A DNA stretch of 64,000 nucleotides, taken from the NCBI GenBank assembly GCA_030220185.1, contig JASPKZ010002332.1:558001-622000 (forward strand), in the 5' to 3' direction. Positions 12,001 through 24,000 of the stretch are shown piece after piece. The notes under the pieces are model-generated. The model searched no databases. It was not told where the DNA came from and saw nothing but the letters and a program-made list of their open reading frames with translations. The translations under genes were made by a program, and so were the position numbers. How positions within the stretch are numbered: position 1 is the first letter of the stretch; the number at the start of each line of letters is the position of its first letter. The stretch comes from Diploptera punctata. Lineage: Eukaryota > Arthropoda > Insecta > Blattodea > Blaberidae.

Positions 12001-15000
12001 TTTTTCGAAAAAAGCCGTACTGGCATTTATAATGTAATGTATAATTCCCAAATATGTCTTCTTAATATAGGAGCCGCCATTTGCAAAAGATAGAAGCAAA
12101 GGCTTCAAAGCATTTGGTGGGCGGGAATTACAACGTATATAGAGAAAAATTTGCGTTTAGATCGATACTTGCTCAGGTAGCTCAAATGGTAGAGCACTTG
12201 GACTAGAAAACCAAGGGTCCCGGGTTCAAGTCCCGGTCTGAGCGTATAATTTTTCTCTTCAAATAAGATTTATCCATCATTGAGATGTATGAAATTAATA
12301 ATAAAAACATCAAATATTTTACAAGTTTATTTTATAAATTGTATGTAAGTAATATTTTATTCAATGACACTCTTTAACAATTAAGATCATTGGTATCACA
12401 ATTCTGAATGACACAAAAAGCAGAATGCATGTAGGCAAACAATTTTCGGATACTTTTAAAATTCACAATGGGTTAAAGTAAGGAGGTGCATTATCTCCTA
12501 CACTGTTCAATTTTGTACTAGAGCATACAATCAAATCTTTAGCGGATAAAGAAGCCTACAGCTCAACGGTATTAATAAGCTGATAGTCTATGCTGATGAT
12601 GTAGTATTATTGGGTGATGACGAGTAGATATTAAGGGCCAGCACGCATTCTCTATTGAGTAACACTAATAAATTGGGACTGGAAGTAAACATCAATAAAA
12701 CTAAATATATGTTCACACATTATATAATGGAAATGGATAACTAATGACAAATAAGACACATTTTGAGAAGTGGCTGCATTCAAATACCTAGGAACAATAA
12801 TTACAAATAAGAAAGAGATGCACAAAAAAAAAATTAAACATAGGCTCAATTCTGAAAATGCATGCTATTATGCATTACAGAGACTCTTGACATCCCAATT
12901 CCTTTAAAAAAATGTTAAACTCAAAATATATAAAACTATTATTCTCCCAGTTATATTATATGGATGTGAAACATGGATTCTTATTTTTTGGGAGGAAAGA
13001 AGATTATGAGTATTTGAGAAGGAAAGTTCTTACAAAAATGTTTGGACCAAAGGAAGATGACCAGAGAGGTGAATGGAGAAACCTATATAGCAGTGAGCTA
13101 CATGGACTTTATAGGAAGCCAGATATAATAAGAACAGTTAAGTCTCATAGACTGCAATGTACAGGACATGTGGCACGAATGAGGAATGAAAGATGTGCAT
13201 AAAAGCTTCTTTTAGGAAAACCAGAAGAACCAAGTAGACCAAGAATGAGGTGCGAGAATAACATTAACCTTGATTTGAGGGAAGTATAATATACAGGGGA
13301 TGACTGGAAAACATTAGCTCAGGATAGGGGTGTATGGAGATCTTATGTCCACATGGCCACGAACCTACAAGTTCAATAGAGCCAGTGAGTTAGTTAGTTA
13401 GTATCACAATTCAAATCTGAGCATGAAAGGGCTGACTAATTTTGCTCAGAGGCCTTTTATTTTAGGCTATGGCACAGGTTCTATGGCTTTACCCCCCCTT
13501 CTGTAGGAAGCTGCACTCAAGATTTTTATGTCCTTAAAAATCCATTGACCCCAGCAGGGATTGAATCTGCACACTTCGGAATCAGGGGCAAGCACGATAA
13601 CTATTAGTCTACCAGGACAGACTACTTTAGTCACCTTAATGTAACTTTTATCCATTGGTTACAAAGAGAGCAAAATGCATTAATACTGTAATTCTCATTT
13701 TTTTATTATGAAGTGAAATATAAATTTGCATTCAAGTTGAAAAATAAGAAGACTAAGATATGACTCACAGGAACTGAATATGTATCATCAATCTGAAACT
13801 CAGCTGGCTCATCATCTCGGCTCACCATCCTTGTAGTCAGAAGATTTAAAAACATCTTAAGAAGAGCCAAATTTTCACCTGTTACATTGGAAACTTGAAA
13901 TATTGGGCACAGCCTGTAAATGAAAGTTGATTTAATTTTTTTATTGGCTATTAGCCACTTTAATTCTGTGGCACTATCAATAAAACCCATAACCCTCAAA
14001 TTAAAAAAAAAAGAGTTAATATTATTAATGTAATATTGGAGCTGTCATTTATCATCCCTCAAATTTTGATTGCTATACAATTAGTTAAACAGAAGATCCA
14101 CAGATGGACAACACATTGGAGGTTCACTTCAGATAGGAAACCTCCATGCATGAATCTTCATTTTCTCAGAACTACTTAAATGAGGGTTATTGGTTTCATG
14201 CATGGTGCCACAGAATTGATAATAATCATACTAAATATTCAATTTCAATAAAGGAATAATACATATGATTTGGTGTTTAGTTTATATATAGCCTTAGCAT
14301 CTTTACTAAAAGAAGTAACATGCTATAATTTTTCTCACCCAAAAATACTGATACTGGCTGGGATTGAATTTACAAAACTTGGTCTTAAGATAAACATGCT
14401 ACCCTAGACTAGTAAATTTAACTAAAGAAAAATAATTATGAAATGATGTCTATACACCAAAAATCTCAAACTTTTGAGCCAGGTCTTTTTAACACGCATT
14501 TTGTATATACAAATATTAATTTAGTTTGCTAAATGGACCAATTAATTTTCGGATAATTAAACCAATTAAACAATATATTTTAAAATCCAGTTAACTGATA
14601 AAATATGTATGAATGATTAAAAATTACTATGTGGCTAGGGGAATAAAACTGCATTTCGAATGAAAATATATTATGAAGTAACATTATGAGGTTCTCTTAA
14701 TAGATAAGTTTCTTCTGTATTCATCTTACCTCATAAATTGTTCTTTTTTGTAAGACGTGTTTCAGGGCCAACCACTTAAAGAAGATCAGTCTGTACCAAC
14801 TGACGATGAAGCACAGATGCTTTGAAATGCATCTTACAAAAAACAACAATTTATGAGGTAAGATGAATGCAGACCAAACTTATTTATTGCATTTTACAAT
14901 TAGTGTAACTTTTCTTCTTTTCTTTCTTTTTTACTATATATTACTTTAAATAAAATGCTTCTTAAAAAAACTAATACATATCAACACAGTTTAAAATATT

Positions 15001-18000
15001 GTTTTATGCCCATTTTCTTGAATGTCAGATATTGGTTTTATAATTGTATTAAATTGTAAACTCAGGTTTTTTTTTGTTTTGTTCTCAATATTGATAGAAA
15101 GTAACAATATGTGGTAATGTGTCAAGAGAATGAATCTTTAATATACATATCACCTCATATCTTGCTCTCTTGTCTAGAACATGTGTTGATGGATATTTCC
15201 ACCATTTTCAGCCATACACTGATGTTAAGTTGATCCTCACAATTATATCCTTTCCCTGAACTTCAAAATTCATCATTTAGTCTTTATTTTTATGGATGCA
15301 GATTTTACTCATAGTATGGAAAAAAAAATTACATCCAGAAAAATAGAAAATAATGAATTTTGACATTTCTGGGGAAAATTATTTACATGTGAGGTTCATC
15401 TGACAACACCAGTGGGAGAGATTTCCAACAGTGAATTCAGCAGTCAGTTTCTGGCTGCAAATGATGGAGATACCTGCTAAAATATGTTCCAGGTGAGAGA
15501 GCAAAATATGAGGTGAGGTGTATATTACCAATTCAATTTCTTCACGTTTTTGTGTTGCATGAAACATTTATGAGTTTGACATAGAATTTGCCAATCTATA
15601 AGGCCATATTATATTTGAAAAGAAAAATATATGCCTAGACTGGAGTTTGAACCCAGGACCTTTGACTCTCTATGTCAATGCTCTATCCCAGTGAGCTACC
15701 TAGGCCTCCAATCGAAATGTGTATTTTTCTCTTATACATAGGTAATTCCCTAACCTCAAATGCTACGAGCCATTACTACGATTTTTGCAAATGACGGCTC
15801 CTATATTAAGAAGACTTTTTACTGGGAATTTAAACATTACTTATAAAGCCAGTAGTGCTTCTTTTAATGTTCATATTATTCGTTTTTAAACATCTTAATG
15901 ATGGACAAATTATATTTGAAAAGAAAAATATACTTAATTAATGTTGGGAAGTAAACATTATGAGGTATAATCATTAAAAATCATCGGAGAACATATTGTT
16001 TAAATAACTCACCTCATAGGATTCATGCTTCCATGATATCGCGATTTCAAACATAATCATGTTCATCGTCAGCCATAACTCCGACTCGGAGTATGGCTGA
16101 CGATGAACATGATTATGTTTGAAATCGCGATATCATGGAAGCATGAATCCTATGAGGTGAGTTATTTAAACAATATGTTCTCCGATGATTTTTAAAGAAA
16201 AATATACGCCTAGACTGGGGTTTGAACCCAGGACCTTTGACTTTCTATGTCAATGCTCTTCCATCTGAGACACCTAGGCCTCCAATCTAAACGCGTATTT
16301 TTCTCTTACACATAATTAATTCCCTAACCCCAAATGCTATGAGCCATTGCTATGATTTTTGCAAATGGTGGCTTCTTTATTCAGAAGAGCAATGGCTCAT
16401 AGCATTTGGGGTTAGGGAATTAACTATGTGTAAGAGAAAAATATGCATTTAGATTGGAGGCCTAGGTACCTCAGATGGAAGAGCATTGACATAGAGAGTC
16501 AAAGATCCTGGGTTCAAACCCCAGTCTAGGCGTATATTTTTCTTTTCAAATATAATTTGTCCATCATTAAGATGTTTAAAAACGAATAATATTAACATTG
16601 AAAGAAGCACTACTGGCTTTATAAGTAATGTTTAAATTCCCAATAAAAAGTCTTCTTAATAAAGAAGCCGCCATTTGCAAAAATCGTAGCAACAGCTCAT
16701 AGTATTTGGGGTTGGGGAATTAACTATGTGTAAGAGAAAAATACGCGTTTAGATTGGAGGTCTAGGTAGCTCAGATGGAAGAGCATTGACATAGAAAGTC
16801 AAAGGTCCTGGGTTCAAACCCCAGTCTAGGCGTATATTTTTCTTTTCAAATATAATTTGTCCATCATTAAGATGTTTAAAAACGAATTATATTAACAATG
16901 AAAGAAGCACTACTGGCTTTATAAGTAATGTTTAAATTCCCAATAAAAAGTCTTCTTAATAAAGAAGCCGCCATTTGCAAAAATCGTAGCAATGGCTTGT
17001 AGTATTTGGGGTTAGGGAATTAACTATGTGTAAGAGAAAAATACGCGTTTAGATTGGAGGCTTAGGTGGCTCAGATGGAAGAGCATTGACATAGAAAGTC
17101 AAAGGTCCTGGGTTCAAACCCCAGTCTAAGCGTATATTTTTCTTTTCAAATATAATGGACAAATTATATTTGAAAAGAAAAATATATGCCTAGACTGGGG
17201 TTTGAACCCAGGACCTTAGACTCACTATGTCAATGCTCTATCCAAGTGAGCTACCTAGTCCTCCAATCTAAATGCGATAGAGCATTGACATAGAGAGTCA
17301 AAGGTCCTGAGTTGAAACCCCAGTCTAGGTGTATATTTTTCTTTTCAAATATAATTTGCCCATCATTAAGATGTTTAAAAATGAATAATATGAACATTAA
17401 AAGAAGCACTACTGGCTTTATAAGTAATGTTTAAATTCCCAATAAAAAGTCTTCTTAATATAGGAGCTCCCATTTACAAAAATTGTAGCAACGGCTCGTA
17501 GCATTTGGGGTTAGGGAATTCAGTATGTATAAGAGAAGAATAGATGTTTAGATTGGAGGCCTAGGTAGCTCACTGGGATAGAACATTGACACAGAGAGTC
17601 AAAGGTCCTGGGTTCAAACCCCAGTCTAGGCATATATTTTTCTTTTCAAATATAATTTGTCCATCATTAAGATGTTTAAAAACGAATAATATGAACACTA
17701 TAAGGCCATGTTTGGGAAATATCTGTTCTAAATTAGTAAAGGCATATGATACCTCTTCCAAGTTAAGTTCCAGTCGTAATGTAAACAAACCAGATGTTAG
17801 ACTGCATTTTCATTGATTGAATAACTGCTTTACCTTTAAGCATTAAGAAAATGTAGTTCACTCTCTAACACTTGAAATAAATAAAATAAAAATAATACAA
17901 ATATGTATTAATTAGCACATGTCTATATAAGTTATATGGGAGAATTTTAAAATATCTAATTACAATTTTAATAGATTGAATAAATGAGTATTTCATTTGA

Positions 18001-21000
18001 AAATACAATAGGAAGGGACATTATAACATTTTTTATTCAGCATTTCATTATTTCATTTTTACATATGCACAATGCAGAATACATTGGAATTTCAATTGTT
18101 TCAAATGGCTGCTTCTCCTATACAATTTTTTAAGTACTAAAAAGGAAAATCTTTGAAAAGCGGGGGAGATACAAATTATTTTGAATGTTTTCAAAAAGTT
18201 TAGTGGAAAAAAATATCCCACATTAGCCACTGAGGATGTGGTGAAAATAACAGCAGAATTTACAGGTGAGTCAGCATAGATAACATATCCATCCATAGTA
18301 ATTCTGCCTGAGGTCAGGTCTTTCACTGCAATCATAGCATTTTTCATGCTATGCTTTGCAGCTTTACTAGGGAATTGTAGGTGTAGTAGCTAATGAAAAT
18401 GTGTAATAAAGAGCATTGACATCATAGAAAAAGTATAAATGTCTGATTAAGTAGGCCCATATATATTTTTTTGTCATAAATAAATAAGAAATAGAGGAAG
18501 TTCCTATTATTGGTACCATCTTATCTTGTATTTACAATATGCAATTTGCCAAAGAACCAATGTTTCTATTGATGACAGTTCCAAACTCAATTCAGTCATA
18601 TGGTGAGTAAAAGTAGCGCCACGGTTCCCCAATAGATGGAGTCAGCGGAATAATACCTTATGCAATTAAATTATTTTTAGTCTTATTAATAGTGAGTGGA
18701 GAACATATTTTAATCGACTCACCTCATACATTTTCAAACTTCTTTGAAACCGACGTTTTCAGACAAAATCATGTCCTTCTTCAGTCATGGCTTCCACTGA
18801 TGAAATTCCGTGATCGTTGATTTCTTTAGTGACATCACTTCTTGTGCTGCCATCTTTCGTTGGGATTATAAACTTTGTAATTAAATGTTCATCCACCGGA
18901 ATATCGAAATTCATAGATCGATATTTATTCTTCTGAATGAATATCATTTCCCAAATTGTCACTTCCAATGGTTTATCCAATTGTTTCAAAAGTTTCGCTT
19001 CTTTTTCAATTTTATGATGTTCTAGTAAACTATGTGCAGCAATTGCTGATTTTTCAATTTCACAATTTTTAATATTTCTAAAATGTTCTTTAGTGTGTGT
19101 TTCCAAATTCTTTTTTGTTTTTCCTATGTATACTTTGCTACAATCATTACAATTAATTTGATAAATTCCAGATTTCTTACTGTCTGGGATGTTGATTTTT
19201 TTATTAGTATTTAGAAGTTTTTTCAGACTAAATGTATTTATTGGTGCCAAAGTAATGTTGTATTTGTCAAATATTTTTTTTAATTTCCCATGTACTATTG
19301 GATGGTAAGTAATTTTCTTGAAATTCTTCTTTTCTTTACTAACAATTTGTAGGGTAGAGCGTTCTTTAAGTTGTTTTATCTTTAAAAATCATCGGAGAAC
19401 ATATTGTTTAAATAACTCACCTCATAGGATTCATGCTTCCATGATATCGCGATTTCAAACATAATCATGTTCATCGTCAGCCATAACTCCGACTGTTGAA
19501 ATTCTTCGGCCGTCAACTATTCTATAGTCGCCATCTTCAGTGCTGCTATCTATGGTTGAATTTATGAACTTCATATGATTATGGCTGACGATGAACATGA
19601 TTATGTTTGAAATCGCGATATCATGGAACCATGAATCCTATGAGGTGAGTTATTTAAACAATATGTTCTCCGATGATTTTTAATGATTATACCTCATAAT
19701 ATTTACTTCCCAACATTAATTAAATATTGTTTTATCTTTCTGAATTTCTTTAATTTGTTAGATATTATACTCTTATTAATTTAAATATATTTTTAGTTTG
19801 TTCATCTTACCTCAATATTAATATTGTGGTAAGATGAACAGACTAAAACTAATTTAATTAAAATAACCTCAAAATATCACTTCCTAAAATAAAATATTAA
19901 TACCTTATGCATGTTCGTTCATAGTATAACTGGAACTTAGCTTGGATATAGTATAGATGGTGTATTATTCAATGTTAAGATTTTGATATGAGACAAGACT
20001 CATGATCTTTTAGTCAGAGCTTGTGACTACAGTTCATAAGGTCTTGGGATTTAGGTTAGGTTTAAGGACTCTCCTGGCATTTTGATATCATTTATCACTC
20101 ATCATATCATTGGGGGTAACATAACTCCACCTTCTAGGCCTCCACCCTCAGAAATGGGTTACAATTCTGCCAATATCAAGAGAATGCTTGAAATGTCTTA
20201 AGACAACCTGGTGGTATTGGATACAATTTTAAAAATATATGGCAATGTAATTCTCATCTAACAAAGAACAATGAATGACAATAATTTTTTTTTTCAATAT
20301 TAGTAGTATTTAAATATACATTGATGAAGGTTACATAAAGATGGTTGCTTGATATTATAGGCAACAATTTTCATTCTTTTCAAAAACCTAATTAACTTTA
20401 CTGGGAGGCAAGAAACAAAATGGGTTAAAGTCGTTAAAACAGCTGACATGTTCGCTGATACTGCGGTGCTGTGTTTAAAAAAACATAGATGTATGAGGTA
20501 AGAAGAATTCACAATTCATTTGATTCTTATGGGTTAAAGGATTCCAACTGCAAACCATTGGAAACCAATAATAATTTTATTCATAAGTTAATTATGAGAA
20601 ATAACATTGTGAGGCTCATTAAATCATTTTCATTCTGTGACAAAATTATTTCATTATCTGCACTTCATAAATTATTTTTCTTTTAGGCTACTGGTTCTCT
20701 ACAAATTCTAATCAGTGACTATTATTATTTTAAAAGAAAAATTAATGCCTGAATTGGGATTTGAACCCGAGATCTCTAGCTTTATATGCTAGTGTGCTAA
20801 CATTATGGCATTCAGGCATCCCAATGCAAATATTCATTTTTCTGTCTCATATAAAATTCTCTTCATGTCTGAGGCTGACAGCCATTGCTCACAATGCCAT
20901 CTGACGGCTTCTAAATCAAGAAGAGTTTTATGAGAATTTCCACAACTATTATAGCAGTAAAGCTTAATATTTCAATGCTATAATTTAAGATTAACATTCA

Positions 21001-24000
21001 CAATGAAGAACAAATTATTATTTAAAAAGAAAAATTAATGGTTTATTTTAGGAAGTAATATTTTGAGGTTCTTTTAATCAAGTTTTTTTTGAGACTGGAA
21101 ACATCTTACCTCAAATTAATGTTGATTTACTCTCAAACATGTTTCGATATAATCTTCTATATCAACTTCAGCTTGCCCAGAATGATGAGTTCTGGATGTC
21201 AATATCAGCTCCCTTTTATTCACAACATAAAACTCATCAGTCTGGGCAAGCTGAAGATGATGTAGAAGATTATATCGAAACATGTTCGAGAATAAATCAA
21301 CATTAATTTGAGGTAAGATGTTTCCAGTCTCAAAAAACCTTGAGAAAAATTAATGCCTGAACTAGAATTTGAACCCAAGACCTCTAGCTTTATACACTAG
21401 TGCATTACCACTATGCCATTCAGACATCCCAATGCAAACATTAATTGTTCTGTCTCATATACAATTCTCTTAATGTCTGAGGCTGAAAGCCATTGCTCAC
21501 AATGCCATCTGTTGGCTTCTAAATCAAGAAGACTATCATGAGAATTTACACAACTATTGTAATAGTAAATCTTAATATTTTGATGTTATAATTTAAATTT
21601 AACATTTGCAATGATGAACAAATTATAAAAATATAGTATGCATGGTAATTAAAAAAGGTACTTATAAAATTATTTATTTTTTATTATTTCACTCACCTCA
21701 TACTTCATAATTCATAGCAGACCCAGGGTTTCTTCACATCATTTGTGACATTCTCAATGCTGTGTCACGTTCACAACTGACGTCCAACGGCCTTCTATCC
21801 TGCAGACTGACCTCCGCGCCATCTGGTGGCCGACCGAAGAATTTCCAAATCAGTCCTCTCTCCTTATAACCGGGTGGCGCAGAGGTCAGTCTGCAGGATA
21901 GAAGGCCGTTGGACGTCAGTTGTGAACGTGACACAGCATTGAGAATATCACAAATGATGTGAAGAAACCCTGGGTCTGCTATGAATTATGAAGTATGAGG
22001 TGAGTGAAATAATAAAAAATAAACAATATTAAAAAACCTCATAGTGTTATTTCCTATCTACATAACTAATAAACTTATAAAATTGTTTATTTTTTATTTC
22101 ACTCACCTCATACTTCATAACTCCTAGCATACCCAGGGTTTCATCACATTCTTTGTGACATTCTCAATGCTGTGTCACGTTCACAACTGACGTCCAACGG
22201 CCTTCTATCCTGCAGACTGACCTCCGTGCCACCCGGTTATAAGGAGAGAGGACTGATTTGGCCATCTGATGGCTGACCAACGAACTTCCAAATCAGTACT
22301 CTCTCCTTATAACCGGGTATTTCAAAATTCATAGTTGTATTTTCATTCTTGCATATGTAAATTTTTTCCCAAATTGTGAGTTCCTTCGGGTTTTCCAATT
22401 GTTTAAGTAATTTTGTTTTGGTTTCTATTCTATGTTTTTCTGACCAGGCGTGTGCAGCTATTGCAGATTTTTCGGTTTCTCCATTTTTAACATTTCTGAG
22501 GTGTTCCTTTAATCTTGTATTAGATTCCTTTTTGTTTTTCCTATGTATATCTTTTCACAATCTTTACAATTGAGGGGCTCAGTGGAATAAGGGCCCATCC
22601 CAACCAATGGTCGATTTTTAGTTATTTGCAGATTATGTATCCTATGGCCATCTTCTGTTAATCTTTAGAAGTTCATAATTCTAACTTTGCTCAAAAGAGG
22701 GTAAATGAGACTTTATGTCTAAGAAAAATTTCTAACTTCTTCACGCGCGCGGGAAATAAAGGCCCATCCTAACTGCTGACACGTGACCGTATTTTGTCTG
22801 CTACTCTGTAGTCCGCTGCAATACTGACTAGCATTGCCGGCAAATATCCGCAAATGCAGAATGGCTGATGTGGCATGTTCTTGTGCAAATGGAAATCGTG
22901 TAATAAAATATAAGACAGGAAAAATAAATGTGCAAGACTGGAATAAAATGAAGCAGAACATTTTACGCAACAGTGGAAAGGAATATATATCGGCCTGAAT
23001 CAGTTGCTTCAAGAGTGCGGACGAAATTGCTAGCTGTTTATTAAAAGCTGTGCCACTGATTGAAAAAGGTGCTAATAAAAAGAAAGTTAGGCCTATAGTG
23101 TATATAGTGATTCATGTGTTGTTCAAAACAAGAATTATACAATAATGGGACTTTGGCTGTACATGATTGATTATGGTTGGTTTGAAGAAATTGAACATAA
23201 ATTTCTTGTAACAGGTCACACTTTCCTTCCCTGTGATGCTGACTTTGGTGTGATTGAAAAAGTTAAAAGAAAAACACAAGTGGTTTATACACCTGAACAG
23301 TGGGCTCACCTCATAAGAAAGAGTTGAACAAAGAAACCATTCACAGTAATTGAGATAAATGCAGAAGATTTTAAAGATTTGGAGAACTTAAATAAAATGT
23401 TCACAAAGAGAAATATGATGCTGGACAAGCATAAGGTAGACATCAGAAAAGCATCTCAGTTTCGTTTGTGGAAAACAGACATGTAATATACGTAAAATCC
23501 AATTTCAGTGATTTGGCTTTAGAGGAAGTAATAAGCTTAAAAAAAAAAAAGGGAAAGGAAAGTGTCCTGTGGAATGCAGGCTTTCACGGCCGGTAATCAT
23601 GGTGTCCTGTATTACGAGATGTAATATTGACAACAAAATTTCCTTATGGTAGGATGATAAAGAAGACATCATGACTCTCATGACGTTTGTACCACCTGTA
23701 CACCAGACATTTTAACAGTAGCCTTAAATCAGATGATTATGATGATACAAATGCTGCAAACGTAGAATACATAGATTAATGCAATATTCAAGTTAAAAAG
23801 TGTTATTTAATTTGTTTATTTATGTTGTATTCTTTTATATTCTCAATTTTCTTTTTCTTTGATTAGACATATGAAACAATATAGAGATCTACACATTTGC
23901 AGGCAGAAAGCTTATTTTATGTGCAAGACATGTACCAATTATTAGCAATGTGTGCTCTATATATTTGACTCAATGTAGAATTTAATAAAATGCAATTTTT

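Larger units (their letters stand above)
11749..12266. repeat. Near-perfect 518-bp palindrome with tRNA-like module in each arm
   Basis: The sequence is its own complement around about 12,007 (apex cttttttcgaaaaaag). Each arm runs from cttcaaata through tRNA-like, tttgcgtttagatcgatac, aattccc and gccgccatttgca to the apex. Arms of about 255 bp appear almost identical, so the event is recent or maintained. Confidence 0.9.
15934..16193. mobile_element. Minimal twin-ribozyme PLE hairpin (260 bp) with TSD
   Basis: The TSD aaagaaaaatatac occurs at 15920-15933 and 16194-16207. The left end is the asymmetric tail (ttaattaatgttgggaag, aacattatgaggtataatca). Then comes a near-perfect palindrome from aaaaatcatcggagaac around apex actccgactcggagt. 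It has no coding sequence, only the tail, box, ribozyme and apex. It interrupts a tRNA-like repeat. Confidence 0.9.
15610..17705. repeat. Array of tRNA-like ~300-bp repeats (both orientations)
   Basis: The region holds at least eight tRNA-like modules. Plus-strand modules at 16,460, 16,760 and 17,060 are spaced exactly 300 bp. A further plus copy is at 17,559 and minus copies lie at 15,633, 16,208 and 17,188. The unit is tRNA-like, tttttcttttcaaatataat, catcattaagatg, aaagaagcactactggcttt, gaagccgccatttgcaaaaa, taagagaaaaat. A PLE hairpin (15,934-16,193) is inserted in the leftmost copy. Confidence 0.85.
19384..19726. mobile_element. Twin-ribozyme PLE hairpin nested in another PLE
   Basis: The 13-bp TSD ttgttttatcttt occurs at 19371-19383 and 19727-19739. 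Ends match 15,934-16,193 in reverse orientation: the tail (tacctcataatatttacttcc, caacattaattaaata) is on the right. The apex holds about 80 bp of the family-A coding end (ttctatagtcgccatcttc). Confidence 0.9.
18685..19790 (-). mobile_element. PLE copy with GIY-YIG ORF, interrupted by a hairpin
   Basis: The frame (19,250-18,759 and beyond) reads [19 protein letters not shown], [55 protein letters not shown] and [20 protein letters not shown]. This is a GIY-YIG nuclease with the key Tyr pair (GIY, VYIGK) and the Arg/Glu-type later motifs. Its 3' end carries a hammerhead motif. At 19,384-19,726 a twin-ribozyme hairpin of the other subfamily is inserted. The frame resumes at 19,740 (tgaatttctttaatttgtta). 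Confidence 0.85.
21042..21343. mobile_element. PLE-derived inverted dimer, 302 bp
   Basis: The TSD gaaaaattaatg occurs at 21030-21041 and 21344-21355. Left tail ttaggaagtaatattttgagg. Arms begin at cttacctcaaatta. It is inserted at the edge of a tRNA-like repeat whose body was duplicated by the TSD. Confidence 0.9.

Noticed and set aside
11905..12108. Identical 62-codon ORFs on both strands
   Set aside because: They lie in the tRNA-like palindrome and mirror each other. The sequence is the unit's non-coding body.
16460..17631. Functional tRNA-Ser(AGA) gene cluster
   Set aside because: The AGA-like loop occurs in molecules with a short variable region, unlike tRNA-Ser. Units include non-tRNA repeat sequence and several have damaged D or anticodon stems.
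15610..17705. CRISPR-like array of regularly spaced repeats
   Set aside because: The 300-bp period, tRNA-like content, both orientations and a eukaryotic context exclude CRISPR.
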